A DNA stretch of 64,000 nucleotides. It comes from Sporomusaceae bacterium (GTDB taxonomy: Bacteria; Bacillota; Negativicutes; Sporomusales; UBA7701). The DNA lies in contig JAVKTQ010000013.1 of the NCBI GenBank assembly GCA_031460455.1, positions 1 through 64,000 on the forward strand. Direction: 5' to 3'. Both the position numbers and the translations under genes were made by a program. Positions 25,474 to 32,634 of this stretch are shown here, piece by piece; positions within the stretch are counted from its first letter, which is position 1; the number at the start of each line of letters is the position of its first letter. Below the pieces are notes generated by a model. The model saw only the letters and a program-made list of their open reading frames with translations, did no database searches and was not told where the DNA came from.

Positions 25474-27234
25474 TTAGGCCAGTTCGTACTTTTTGATCTT
25501 CCGGTAAATCGTCGCCCGGCTGATGCCCAGTTGCCTGGCGGCCGTTATCCGCCCCTCCTCGGACCAACCGTAAAAATCCAGTGCCTTTTTGATATAATCC
25601 ATTTCCACCTCTTCCAGGGTAGGAATCCGTTTGGTGACCTTGACTTCCTTGAACTGGAACGGCAGGTTGTCGACGGTGATATAATCGCCCTTCTCCATAT
25701 TAATGGCGTACTCGATGGCGTTCTGCAACTCGCGGACGTTGCCGCCCCATCCGTAATTCAGGAAGATGTTCTCCACTTCCGCCGACAAGCCGAGAATCTT
25801 CTTATTGAACCGTTCGGCGAACTTGTTCACGAAATACTCGGCGAGCACGAGCACATCACGCCCCCGCTCCCTGAGCGGCGGAATGAACAGCGTCACCACA
25901 TTCAGGCGATGGAAGAGGTCCTCGCGGAACTCGCCCTTTTTCACCAGCTCGTCAAGACGGACGTTGGTGGCCCCGATGATGCGGACATCGATCGGGATGC
26001 CGCGGACGCCGCCGATCCTCTCGATCTCCTTCCGCTCGATCGCCCGTAGCAGCTTCGGCTGGAGATACAGCGGCAGCGTCTCGATCTCATCAAGGAAGAG
26101 CGTCCCCTTGTTGGCCATGAAAAACTTGCCGTGCTTGCCCATCTGACTCGCGCCAGTGAACGCGCCCTTCTCGTAGCCGAACAGCTCGCTTTCCAGCAGC
26201 GACTCCGGAATGGCGCCGCAATTTATGGCTACGAACGGCTGAGGCTTGCGGCGGCTGGCCGAGTGGAGGGCCCGCGCGAACAGTTCCTTACCTGTCCCGG
26301 TCTCGCCCGTCAGCAGGACGGTGGAATCGTTGATCGCCACATTCCTTACCCGATCTTTGAACTGGACGAACTGCGGATTATCGCCGACGATATCGTCCAG
26401 GCCGATGTCGTTGTGCTTGGAGGCGATCGCGTACGCCAGTTGGGTGGTGTCCTTGTAATCCTCCACCAAGCAGAGGCTTCCTTCCAGCTCCTCATTCACC
26501 ACAATCACCTTCAGCGTGCACAGAAGATATATCTGTTTATTGCTGACGGTGTAGACGATCTCCTGGCACCCGGGGGTGATTCCCGCCGCCTTTGCCTTGT
26601 TGAGGACCAGCGCCGGGAAAAAGTCGTGGATGTGCCGGCCCTGCACCCGGTTCTTGCTCACGGCGAGCTTCTCCAGCAGATACTTGTTGATATCGACGAT
26701 TTCGAACCGTTTGTTCAAAACCGCCACCCCTTTGTCGATATTGTCCATGACCGTGCCCATCAGCTCGGCGTACGTCTTCACCTGTCTCAGCATCTGATGC
26801 TCTTTCACCTTCGAACTGATCAGGTTGGCGATTTTGTCCACGAACTCCAGCATGGCGTAATTGTTGTATTCGATCAATTTCACCTGGTCGTCGTTCTCGG
26901 CGACGATACCGATCACGCCGATTACGCCGTCCTCATACTCGATCGTGGCGTAAACCGCCCGCCTATAATGGCATAAGCCGAAATACGAACACGGCCGGCA
27001 CTTCTCGTCCTTGCCGGGATTATCGATGATAATCTTCTTCTGCCCGGCGCCCTGGTACACAAAACGGCTGATAATCCCGTTTTCCAGGATCGGCCTGCCG
27101 ATCAGCTCCCGGGCTTTGCCGGTGCCTGCGATCCTTTCCTGGCGGTCATAGACCTCCACGTCCACCTTCAACGCCGCGCTGACGGCTTCCGCGAACTGTT
27201 GGACGACATGTTTCACCTGCGCTAAGAGGGTCAT
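25474..27234 (-). CDS. Sigma-54-dependent transcriptional activator (sensor-PAS-AAA+-Fis)
   Basis: 586 residues. Residues 1-150 form a sensory domain with a Cys group CRPCSYFGLC near residue 77. A PAS domain spans about 165-230 (GVAVLNKRFEIVDINKY). The AAA+ domain has Walker A GETGTGKE, the canonical sigma-54 contact loop GAFTGA and Walker B GTLFLDEIE. The C-terminus is a Fis-type helix-turn-helix (AARQLGISRATIYRKI). It lies between the two methyltransferase operons and is the likely activator of the three -24/-12 promoters here. AGGAGG precedes the ATG. The inducer is unknown; the PAS domain or Cys group may sense a ligand or redox state. Confidence 0.92.
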   Translation of the reverse strand: MTLLAQVKHVVQQFAEAVSAALKVDVEVYDRQERIAGTGKARELIGRPILENGIISRFVYQGAGQKKIIIDNPGKDEKCRPCSYFGLCHYRRAVYATIEYEDGVIGVIGIVAENDDQVKLIEYNNYAMLEFVDKIANLISSKVKEHQMLRQVKTYAELMGTVMDNIDKGVAVLNKRFEIVDINKYLLEKLAVSKNRVQGRHIHDFFPALVLNKAKAAGITPGCQEIVYTVSNKQIYLLCTLKVIVVNEELEGSLCLVEDYKDTTQLAYAIASKHNDIGLDDIVGDNPQFVQFKDRVRNVAINDSTVLLTGETGTGKELFARALHSASRRKPQPFVAINCGAIPESLLESELFGYEKGAFTGASQMGKHGKFFMANKGTLFLDEIETLPLYLQPKLLRAIERKEIERIGGVRGIPIDVRIIGATNVRLDELVKKGEFREDLFHRLNVVTLFIPPLRERGRDVLVLAEYFVNKFAERFNKKILGLSAEVENIFLNYGWGGNVRELQNAIEYAINMEKGDYITVDNLPFQFKEVKVTKRIPTLEEVEMDYIKKALDFYGWSEEGRITAARQLGISRATIYRKIKKYELA

Positions 27235-27312
27235 CCGTACGCCTCCTCGGGGACAGAGTATAGTACCGATATTCTTATTCTAAATTACGGACCCACTGTT
27301 GAAAATCCTGCC

Positions 27313-27348
27313 AAAAAAATACGCCCCGGACAAGCGTACCGGGGCGTA
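27313..27348 (-). terminator. Intrinsic terminator after the radical SAM gene
   Basis: TACGCCCCGG (27320-27329) pairs with CCGGGGCGTA (27339-27348); seven U residues follow on the minus strand. It ends the corrinoid B-MttB2-radical SAM operon before the activator gene. Confidence 0.88.
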
Positions 27349-27397
27349 CCGACAGTACACCCCGAAACCGCCTTCCAGAGCAACCTTTCCCTAATGC

Positions 27398-28384
27398 TTA
27401 TGACAAACTGTATTCGGCATCGGCAAACAGATCCTTTATCCTCGCCACGGAAAAGCCGCGATGATTCTCGGTATCGGACTTACTATCGCGGGGATTCGCC
27501 CCGATTTCCGCATACAGTTGATTTACGCCGCTGACCAGTGTCACGGGCGTGACCTCATGGGCGTTCATGGCGCGTGAAGGCCGGGACACTAGCCTGGTCA
27601 CGGCGGCGATCTTAGCCAGTTCCAGCGCTGTTATCTGCCCCTTGTCGCACAGCAGTGTTCCCGGCACCGGTATCCGCCGCATAACCGCCATAACCTTCAG
27701 ATCGTAATCCCTCGCCCTGAGCATCTCCTCGACAAGTTCATCGTAGCTGTGCTCCGGTCCGATAGGTTCGACGCAATAATACAACTCCAGTCCGGCTTTG
27801 ACGATCGCCTCGATAGTGGCAATCCTCGCCGCCGGCTTTATGCCCGTATCGATGCCCTCCCTCAGCCGGTTGATGTGATACGCGCCCGTAAACCCGGCTT
27901 CTTTCAGGGCTATGGCAGTATTGTAATCGAAATCGCCGATATTGGCAACTAACCTCATATCCTTCGGAAGGCGTATCTTAACTTTCTTTCCCGTTTCAAT
28001 AAAATCAGCAACAGAATAATCGGCCGTCGTCATCAGGAACAGGTCATCTATTCCCTGGCCCGTCACCGCGGCAACCTCGGCGAGAATGTCCGCGGCGTCC
28101 TTCCTCCAGGTGCCGTCCATCACATAATGGTTTTTGCTCATCGAACAGAATTTGCACCCTTGGGAACACGGCTCGGCGTTTATGCCTATCTGCGCAAAAA
28201 TGTAGGCTTTATTATTGAACTGCGTCCTGGTCAACCGGTTGGCGGTCGCCAGCAAACGGAAAAAATCGTCCGATTTGTTGGCGATCCGCAGCAGTGCCAA
28301 CGCTTCTTCCCTCGTTAGTATCCGTCCCTGCAAGGCGGAACGCAATATTTTGTCGACGTCTGTATCTGCTCCGGCCATTGCCAT
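27398..28384 (-). CDS. BioB/HydE/PylB-like radical SAM enzyme
   Basis: 328 residues with a CSQGCKFCS (CxxxCxxC) cluster motif near residue 58, typical of the biotin synthase/HydE/PylB group, followed by a TIM-barrel-length domain (YCVEPIGPEHSYDELVEEML, MRRIPVPGTL). The reaction is not known. In pyrrolysine users PylB makes methylornithine, but the MttB proteins here have no pyrrolysine codon. The gene is 15 bp after MttB2 and in the same sigma-54 operon, so it could modify a corrinoid, a cofactor or the substrate. GGAGGAGG precedes the ATG. Confidence 0.82.
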   Translation of the reverse strand: MAMAGADTDVDKILRSALQGRILTREEALALLRIANKSDDFFRLLATANRLTRTQFNNKAYIFAQIGINAEPCSQGCKFCSMSKNHYVMDGTWRKDAADILAEVAAVTGQGIDDLFLMTTADYSVADFIETGKKVKIRLPKDMRLVANIGDFDYNTAIALKEAGFTGAYHINRLREGIDTGIKPAARIATIEAIVKAGLELYYCVEPIGPEHSYDELVEEMLRARDYDLKVMAVMRRIPVPGTLLCDKGQITALELAKIAAVTRLVSRPSRAMNAHEVTPVTLVSGVNQLYAEIGANPRDSKSDTENHRGFSVARIKDLFADAEYSLS

Positions 28385-28399
28385 TGCCTCCTCCGTCGA

Positions 28400-29851
28400 T
28401 CAGTACAGTTCTTCGCCCTTTATCTCCGGGTACTTGGCCCTTATCCGGGCCTTCACCTCGGGAGCGACAGGCATGGGTACATGCTTCGAGAGTACCTTGT
28501 CGACAATCTTCCTCGCCCGCTCCGGAGCAGTCAGCGAACCCGTTTCCTCCCACCTGATCCGTGTCTGCCGGTCAGACACCTTCGGGATGAAAAACTCCTT
28601 GCGCAAATTGGTCACCGTATGCTCCTCGGCCAGGAAATGCCCGCCGGGGCCGGCCGTCTTGATAACGTCGAAGGCCAGCGATTCCTCGTCCACCCTGATG
28701 CCCTTCATCAGCCGCAGGACATTGCCGAGGATTTCGTTGTCGATAACCATCTTGTCGTACGAGAACACCTGGCACATCTCCAGAATGCCCACCGCGTCGT
28801 GGATGAAATTGCTGCCCGACAGCCCCACCGTCATCGCCGTCAGCGCGCTTTCATAGCCGGCCTGCGAATCGTTGGTCTTCGAGTCCGACATCCCGGCCGT
28901 GCCGTACATCGGCAGCCCGTAAAACTGCGTCATCTGGGCGATGCCGGCATTGATCATCGCCGACTCGATCGGCCCGGCCATATAGGTGCCTTCCTTCATA
29001 TCCATGATGCTGGAGGTCGACCCGTACAGCACCGGCGTACCGGGATTGATCAGCTGGGTCAGGGTGATGCCGGCCAGGGTCTCGGCGTTATTAAGCGCGA
29101 TCGTGCCGGCGATGGTCACCGGCGCGGTCGCTCCCGCCAGCGGCTCGGACGACACCGTCACCGGCAGACCCTTCTTGGCGATCTCGATCAGATAATCGGT
29201 ATACTCCCCGTCCATAACCAGCGGACTTATCATCAGGACGATAAAGGAAATCAACGGGCGCTGACGCAGCTGCTCCGCGCCGCCGGCCATCTCCTCCGCC
29301 ATGGCGATGACGTCCTTCAGCCCTTTCATGGTATACATGCCGCCCTGCACGTGCTTGGTCGTGTTGGTCAGCGCCCAGTAGAAGCGGTTGACGTCCGAAG
29401 CCGCGTCAGGCACGTCCTGGGGATAAGTATTGACCACATAAAAGGCGACACTGTCGCAATAATCGACCATCCTGGCAATATCGCGGACATCGTGGGTCGT
29501 TGTCGGCCGTTTCTGCCCGGTGGCGAGATCGAGAGCGTACAAAACCGTCCCGCCCGTGCCGAAATGGGTGCGGGTCTTCTCCAGATGCAGGTCGTTCTTG
29601 GCGTCCTGACCGTAAAGGATCACCTTCGACGGGGCCTTCTTTATCGCCCCCTCGACAAGCTTGCGGGGAATCTTGACGACATCCGTCTCCTTATCGACCT
29701 GGGCGCCATGGGCGGCAAATACCTCCCGCGCCTCGACGCTTTTTATCTTCATGCCGACCTCTTCCAGTATCCGCATGGAAGTCTCGTGGATTTTCTCGAT
29801 ATCCTCCGGCTTCAGTAGCCGCAGTTGTCCTCCATCGACAGCCGCAAACAT
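28400..29851 (-). CDS. MttB-family (non-pyrrolysine) corrinoid-dependent methyltransferase 2
   Basis: 483 residues, same family as the gene at 22146-23621 but clearly diverged (MLKPEDIEKIHETSMRIL-type start, GTGGTVLYALDLATGQ, LMISPLVMDGEYTDYL). No in-frame UAG. It probably demethylates a second quaternary or tertiary amine and passes the methyl group to corrinoid protein B, encoded 38 bp upstream. The ATG at 29851 is chosen for the GGAGGAGG site nine bases before it; a GTG at 29869 would overlap that site. Confidence 0.9.
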   Translation of the reverse strand: MFAAVDGGQLRLLKPEDIEKIHETSMRILEEVGMKIKSVEAREVFAAHGAQVDKETDVVKIPRKLVEGAIKKAPSKVILYGQDAKNDLHLEKTRTHFGTGGTVLYALDLATGQKRPTTTHDVRDIARMVDYCDSVAFYVVNTYPQDVPDAASDVNRFYWALTNTTKHVQGGMYTMKGLKDVIAMAEEMAGGAEQLRQRPLISFIVLMISPLVMDGEYTDYLIEIAKKGLPVTVSSEPLAGATAPVTIAGTIALNNAETLAGITLTQLINPGTPVLYGSTSSIMDMKEGTYMAGPIESAMINAGIAQMTQFYGLPMYGTAGMSDSKTNDSQAGYESALTAMTVGLSGSNFIHDAVGILEMCQVFSYDKMVIDNEILGNVLRLMKGIRVDEESLAFDVIKTAGPGGHFLAEEHTVTNLRKEFFIPKVSDRQTRIRWEETGSLTAPERARKIVDKVLSKHVPMPVAPEVKARIRAKYPEIKGEELY

Positions 29852-29889
29852 ATAAATTGCCTCCTCCACTCAAAATAATTTGATCCTGC

Positions 29890-30525
29890 TCATACTTCCA
29901 TCAACTTGTTGGCTACCTCGACCGACGCCGAAGCATCGGCCGCGTAGTAGGCCCCGATCTCCCTGGCGAACCGGTCCGTCACCGGCGACCCGCCGACCAT
30001 GACCTTGACCTTATCGTAAAGCCCGGCCTCCTTCAGCGCCTCGACCGTATCCTTCATCGCCACCATCGTCGTCGTCAGCATCGCCGCCATCCCCACAAGG
30101 TCCGGCTTATGCTCCCTTACCGCCGCCACGATCTGCTCCGGCGGAATATCCACGCCGATATTGACTATTTCGTAGCCGGCCCCTTCCATCATCATCCCCA
30201 CCAGCTTAATGCCGATATCGTGGAGGTCGCCCTTGACGGTGGCAAACACCGCCTTGCCCTTCTTCTCGATATCCCCCTCCGCCAGCAGCGGCGCCAGCAC
30301 TTCCATGCCTGCGTTCATCGCTTTCGCGGCCACCAGCACCTCGGGAACGAACAGCTCGCCGTCCTTGAACAGTGCGCCCACCTCGTTCATCCCTGCCAAC
30401 AGGCCGTTGTTGAGAATCTCCTTGGCGGCCACGCCTTCGTCCAGCGCCTGTTGCACTAGCTCCCTGACCTTCTTCGACTGCCCTTCGACCAGATTTCCGG
30501 CGATTTGCTCCAATAATGCGCTCAC
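29890..30525 (-). CDS. Corrinoid protein (MttC/MtgC type), copy B
   Basis: 211 residues with the same B12 motif (GDLHDIG) as copy A; the proteins seem to differ only at the last residue (Val for Ala), while the DNA differs at a few silent positions. GTG at 30525 follows GGGAGGATTAGT; a longer frame to 30612 runs through the promoter and is not used. It heads the operon with MttB2 and the radical SAM gene. The near-identity with copy A, while the partner MttB genes have diverged, suggests recent duplication or gene conversion. Confidence 0.92.
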   Translation of the reverse strand: MSALLEQIAGNLVEGQSKKVRELVQQALDEGVAAKEILNNGLLAGMNEVGALFKDGELFVPEVLVAAKAMNAGMEVLAPLLAEGDIEKKGKAVFATVKGDLHDIGIKLVGMMMEGAGYEIVNIGVDIPPEQIVAAVREHKPDLVGMAAMLTTTMVAMKDTVEALKEAGLYDKVKVMVGGSPVTDRFAREIGAYYAADASASVEVANKLMEV

Positions 30526-30576
30526 ACTAATCCTCCCTCGTAAATATGGCAAAAAATACTTTCGCCTTAAAGCAAT

Positions 30577-30592
30577 GCAATTTATATGCCAA
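30577..30592 (-). promoter_or_regulatory. Sigma-54 promoter of the corrinoid B-MttB2 operon
   Basis: Minus strand reads TTGGCATATAAATTGC, with correct -24/-12 spacing and only the sixth consensus base (C to T) changed. It is 52 bases upstream of the GTG start. Confidence 0.85.
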
Positions 30593-30704
30593 TCCGGGAA
30601 AAATATCCGCAATCATCCTGCCATCAACGAATCAGCCCCGGCCAGAACAGTGCCCCCTCGTTTTTTAACGCCAGCCTTCCATCTCATATTGATACGCGAT
30701 TTTC

Positions 30705-30754
30705 CTATCTCAATTGGAAATGTCGCCCGTTAATCGCATATCATAACGAGATAT
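30705..30754. promoter_or_regulatory. Upstream activator site for the 30.6-kb promoter
   Basis: ATATCATAACGAGATAT at 30738-30754 is a perfect ATATC-N7-GATAT site; a weaker one, CTATCTCAATTGGAAAT, lies at 30705-30721 and matches a half of the 20.7-kb palindrome at 13 of 17 bases. The sites are about 115-175 bases upstream of the promoter. Confidence 0.62.
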
Positions 30755-30777
30755 CACATCTCTTATTGACACAAAAC

Positions 30778-30812
30778 ACCCGCCTGCCGTCTACCAGCAG
30801 GCGGGTATTTTG
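30778..30812. terminator. Bidirectional intrinsic terminator
   Basis: ACCCGCCTGC (30778-30787) pairs with GCAGGCGGGT (30797-30806). The plus strand continues ATTTTG and the minus strand GTTTTG, so it can work both ways. On the minus strand it would end a transcript from 31.0 kb before the sigma-54 site. Confidence 0.75.
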
Positions 30813-30815
30813 TTA

Positions 30816-31010
30816 ACGCCGCAGGCGCCGAGATTGCCAGTCTAAGGAGCCTGGGCAGACTGCCGTATACTACCGCCGAAGACATACGGCGGTGGGCGCC
30901 CGCACTTCCTTTGCGTCGATAGCGGAATAGACTCACGCTCCAAAACCTTTTAGAACAAGGGGATTCCGCTGATCTTAGCGCTAAGATTGCTCTCCTTAAC
31001 CTGTTCATTT
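30816..31010 (-). ncRNA. Candidate structured RNA ending in the 30.8-kb terminator
   Basis: Read on the minus strand, this gene-free stretch can fold into several stems: AAGGAG with CTCCTT as an outer stem, AGCGGAAT with ATTCCGCT (8 bp), CTTAGCGCTAAG as a small hairpin, and CCGCCG with CGGCGG. Two pairings compete: GCCGTAT/ATACGGC against CCGCCG/CGGCGG, and CAGTCT/AGACTG against the outer stem. It is followed by the intrinsic terminator. About 190 nt with a long closing stem recalls 6S RNA, but I do not recognise a family and no cobalamin-riboswitch core is present. Confidence 0.35.
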
Positions 31011-31036
31011 AGAGGGTCGTCGTACACCCTTCAAAA

Positions 31037-31515
31037 ACCTTATAACTGCTGGCTTTCAGCCCTGCGGCAGATGACTAACATACCACCAACATCATAAAAT
31101 GCCGTCCCAAAGGCAACCGCACCCCCACCGTCGAAGAAGGTCGCGTCTGCGCCCTCAACTGGCTTGATGAAGAACTCGCCCTCGTCAAGCCCAAAGTCAT
31201 CGTCGCCCTAAAATACCTCATGGGCCCCGACGCCCGCATCACCAAAGACCGCGGCCGCTGGTTCGACACAAAATACGGCATCCCCGCCATCGCCACCTAC
31301 CACCCCGCCTACCTCCTGCGCCTCACCGGCTCCGACCAGGTCAAAGCCAAATGGGAAGTCTTCTACGACCTCAAAGCAGCGGTGGAGAAATGCCGTGAAC
31401 TGGAGCCGGGGTACGAACTGGCGTCAGCAGAGAAGCCCGACCTTCTGGCGATGTACGAAAGCAGGCGGCAAGAGCGGCGCCAAGGCCGGTAAGGTTGAAT
31501 GTAGCGGAGCGCTTT
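31037..31515 (+). repeat. Dispersed UDG-3' repeat, copy 2
   Basis: Begins with a diverged form of the shared left flank (CTTATAACTGCTGG...CTGCGGCAGAT). It continues about 20 bases past the stop into AAGGTTGAATGTAGCGGAGCGC, which copy 3 shares; that tail looks like the right arm of the terminator kept intact in copy 4. Confidence 0.78.
31079..31492 (+). pseudogene. Truncated family-4 uracil-DNA glycosylase, C-terminal part (copy 2)
   Basis: 137 codons open after an in-frame TAA at 31076. Same content as copy 1 (KCRPKGNRTP, TYHPAYLLR) but with a 15-base in-frame deletion that removes GSVAL. The deletion lies between two direct GTCGCCCT repeats, so it arose by slippage. Because that strand is part of the glycosylase core, this copy is even less likely to be active. 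The 3' third is identical to copy 3. Confidence 0.8.
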
Positions 31516-31598
31516 TTTTCAGACGTGATAAGTATTCCTCCGTGAGTGCTGCGCGGCAGGACGGTGTACGCAGCATATCATATGACACAATTATATAG

Positions 31599-31635
31599 AC
31601 AAGGGAGGCTTCACTTTGTCGTGGAGCCTCCTTGT
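31599..31635. terminator. Hairpin near the end of the nucleotidyltransferase gene
   Basis: ACAAGGGAGGCT (31599-31610) pairs with AGCCTCCTTGT (31625-31635) with one bulge. It is 85 bases beyond the stop of the minus-strand gene. No strong U-tract; tentative. The remainder of 31516-31719 shows no feature. Confidence 0.35.
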
Positions 31636-31719
31636 GTTTCCTTTCTGGGGCATGCAGTTTTTGGGCCAGCGGCCTCTTGAGCGCCCCCGCGTGTCCATCT
31701 TCCCGCTCTTCCTTTTCGT

Positions 31720-32631
31720 CTATCCCGATGAGCACGCTTCGTCTTTCATTTTCAGCCGGTAGGCCGGATCCGTGGTGAGACCGATTTTGATCGCAAAACA
31801 GGTCTTCCTGGTTATATCGTCGTCGGTAACCACATGCACATCCAATAACCCATTCATCCGATAACCCGTTTTCAAGTAATTCATCTCGTCCAGGCACAGG
31901 CTCCATCCCTCAAGCCAATGGAAAAGCTCAGCTTTTTGCGCTTCGGAACCCTCGAAATGAATTATCAGATCGATGTCGCTTCGCCGGCCGGCCGTTCCGT
32001 CATTCGTGCTTCCAAAGAGATATATCGACTTCACCCCGAAGTGCTGCGAATCGAGCGATGCGGCCAGGCGCTCCGCCATATGCTGGCGCCAGCGCCACTC
32101 CTGGCCGTCGGTTCGCCTGTAATCGCACTCCCCGTACAGCTCATCACTCGCGGCATTTTCCCTGCGGGGGTTATTCAAATCGTCCAAAACAAGTCTCATA
32201 TCCCGGCAGAAAACAAATTGCCCGATACGATCGGCTATTGTCCGGATAAGCTTGCGCTCTTTATCAAGAAAAATGCCTTCGGTCGCTTCCGGTACATTCT
32301 CAAGATACATTACCGTGACGCTGCCGATGGTTTCTCCGTCGCATTTGATCGGGCAGCTTTCCGACAAAGGCGAGGCGATGAAGTCGGGAGACTGATAAAG
32401 GCAATTATTATAAGTTATACTCGCCCGGCAAAGTTCGGGGAATCTCCAGCCCGCAGGTATAACATCGACGAGCGCTGACAATAATTCGGGCAATGACAGT
32501 TGGTGGTTGCATAGCACCTCATCGACCTTGTACAGGCAGTCAAGTTCCTTTTCTCTTTCCCTGAGCGTGCTGAGCAGACATTCCTGCTCGCAAGGTAAAC
32601 CGTTCACCCGATCAAGTCTCCCGACAGTCAC
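31720..32631 (-). CDS. GAF-like sensor fused to a minimal nucleotidyltransferase
   Basis: 303 residues from a GTG start. A short coiled region (LREREKELDCLYKVDEVL) leads into a GAF-like domain (about 25-145). The C-terminal half (about 180-285) is a nucleotidyltransferase of the MNT type, with the signature YLFGSTNDG...RRSDIDLIIHF carrying the GS and paired Asp residues. It could transfer a nucleotide to a protein or small molecule in response to a GAF ligand. The gene begins 4 bp after the glutamate dehydrogenase stop, so the two are co-transcribed. Function unproven. Confidence 0.75.
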   Translation of the reverse strand: MTVGRLDRVNGLPCEQECLLSTLREREKELDCLYKVDEVLCNHQLSLPELLSALVDVIPAGWRFPELCRASITYNNCLYQSPDFIASPLSESCPIKCDGETIGSVTVMYLENVPEATEGIFLDKERKLIRTIADRIGQFVFCRDMRLVLDDLNNPRRENAASDELYGECDYRRTDGQEWRWRQHMAERLAASLDSQHFGVKSIYLFGSTNDGTAGRRSDIDLIIHFEGSEAQKAELFHWLEGWSLCLDEMNYLKTGYRMNGLLDVHVVTDDDITRKTCFAIKIGLTTDPAYRLKMKDEACSSG

Positions 32632-32634
32632 TTC

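Noticed and set aside
28384-30612. Pyrrolysine use by the MttB genes
   Set aside because: Both MttB frames run full length without an in-frame UAG.
30816-31010. Cobalamin riboswitch before the corrinoid operon
   Set aside because: The conserved B12-box core is not found on either strand.
31424-31906. 160-codon minus-strand frame running from UDG copy 2 into the nucleotidyltransferase gene
   Set aside because: It overlaps the nucleotidyltransferase in another frame and shows no motif.
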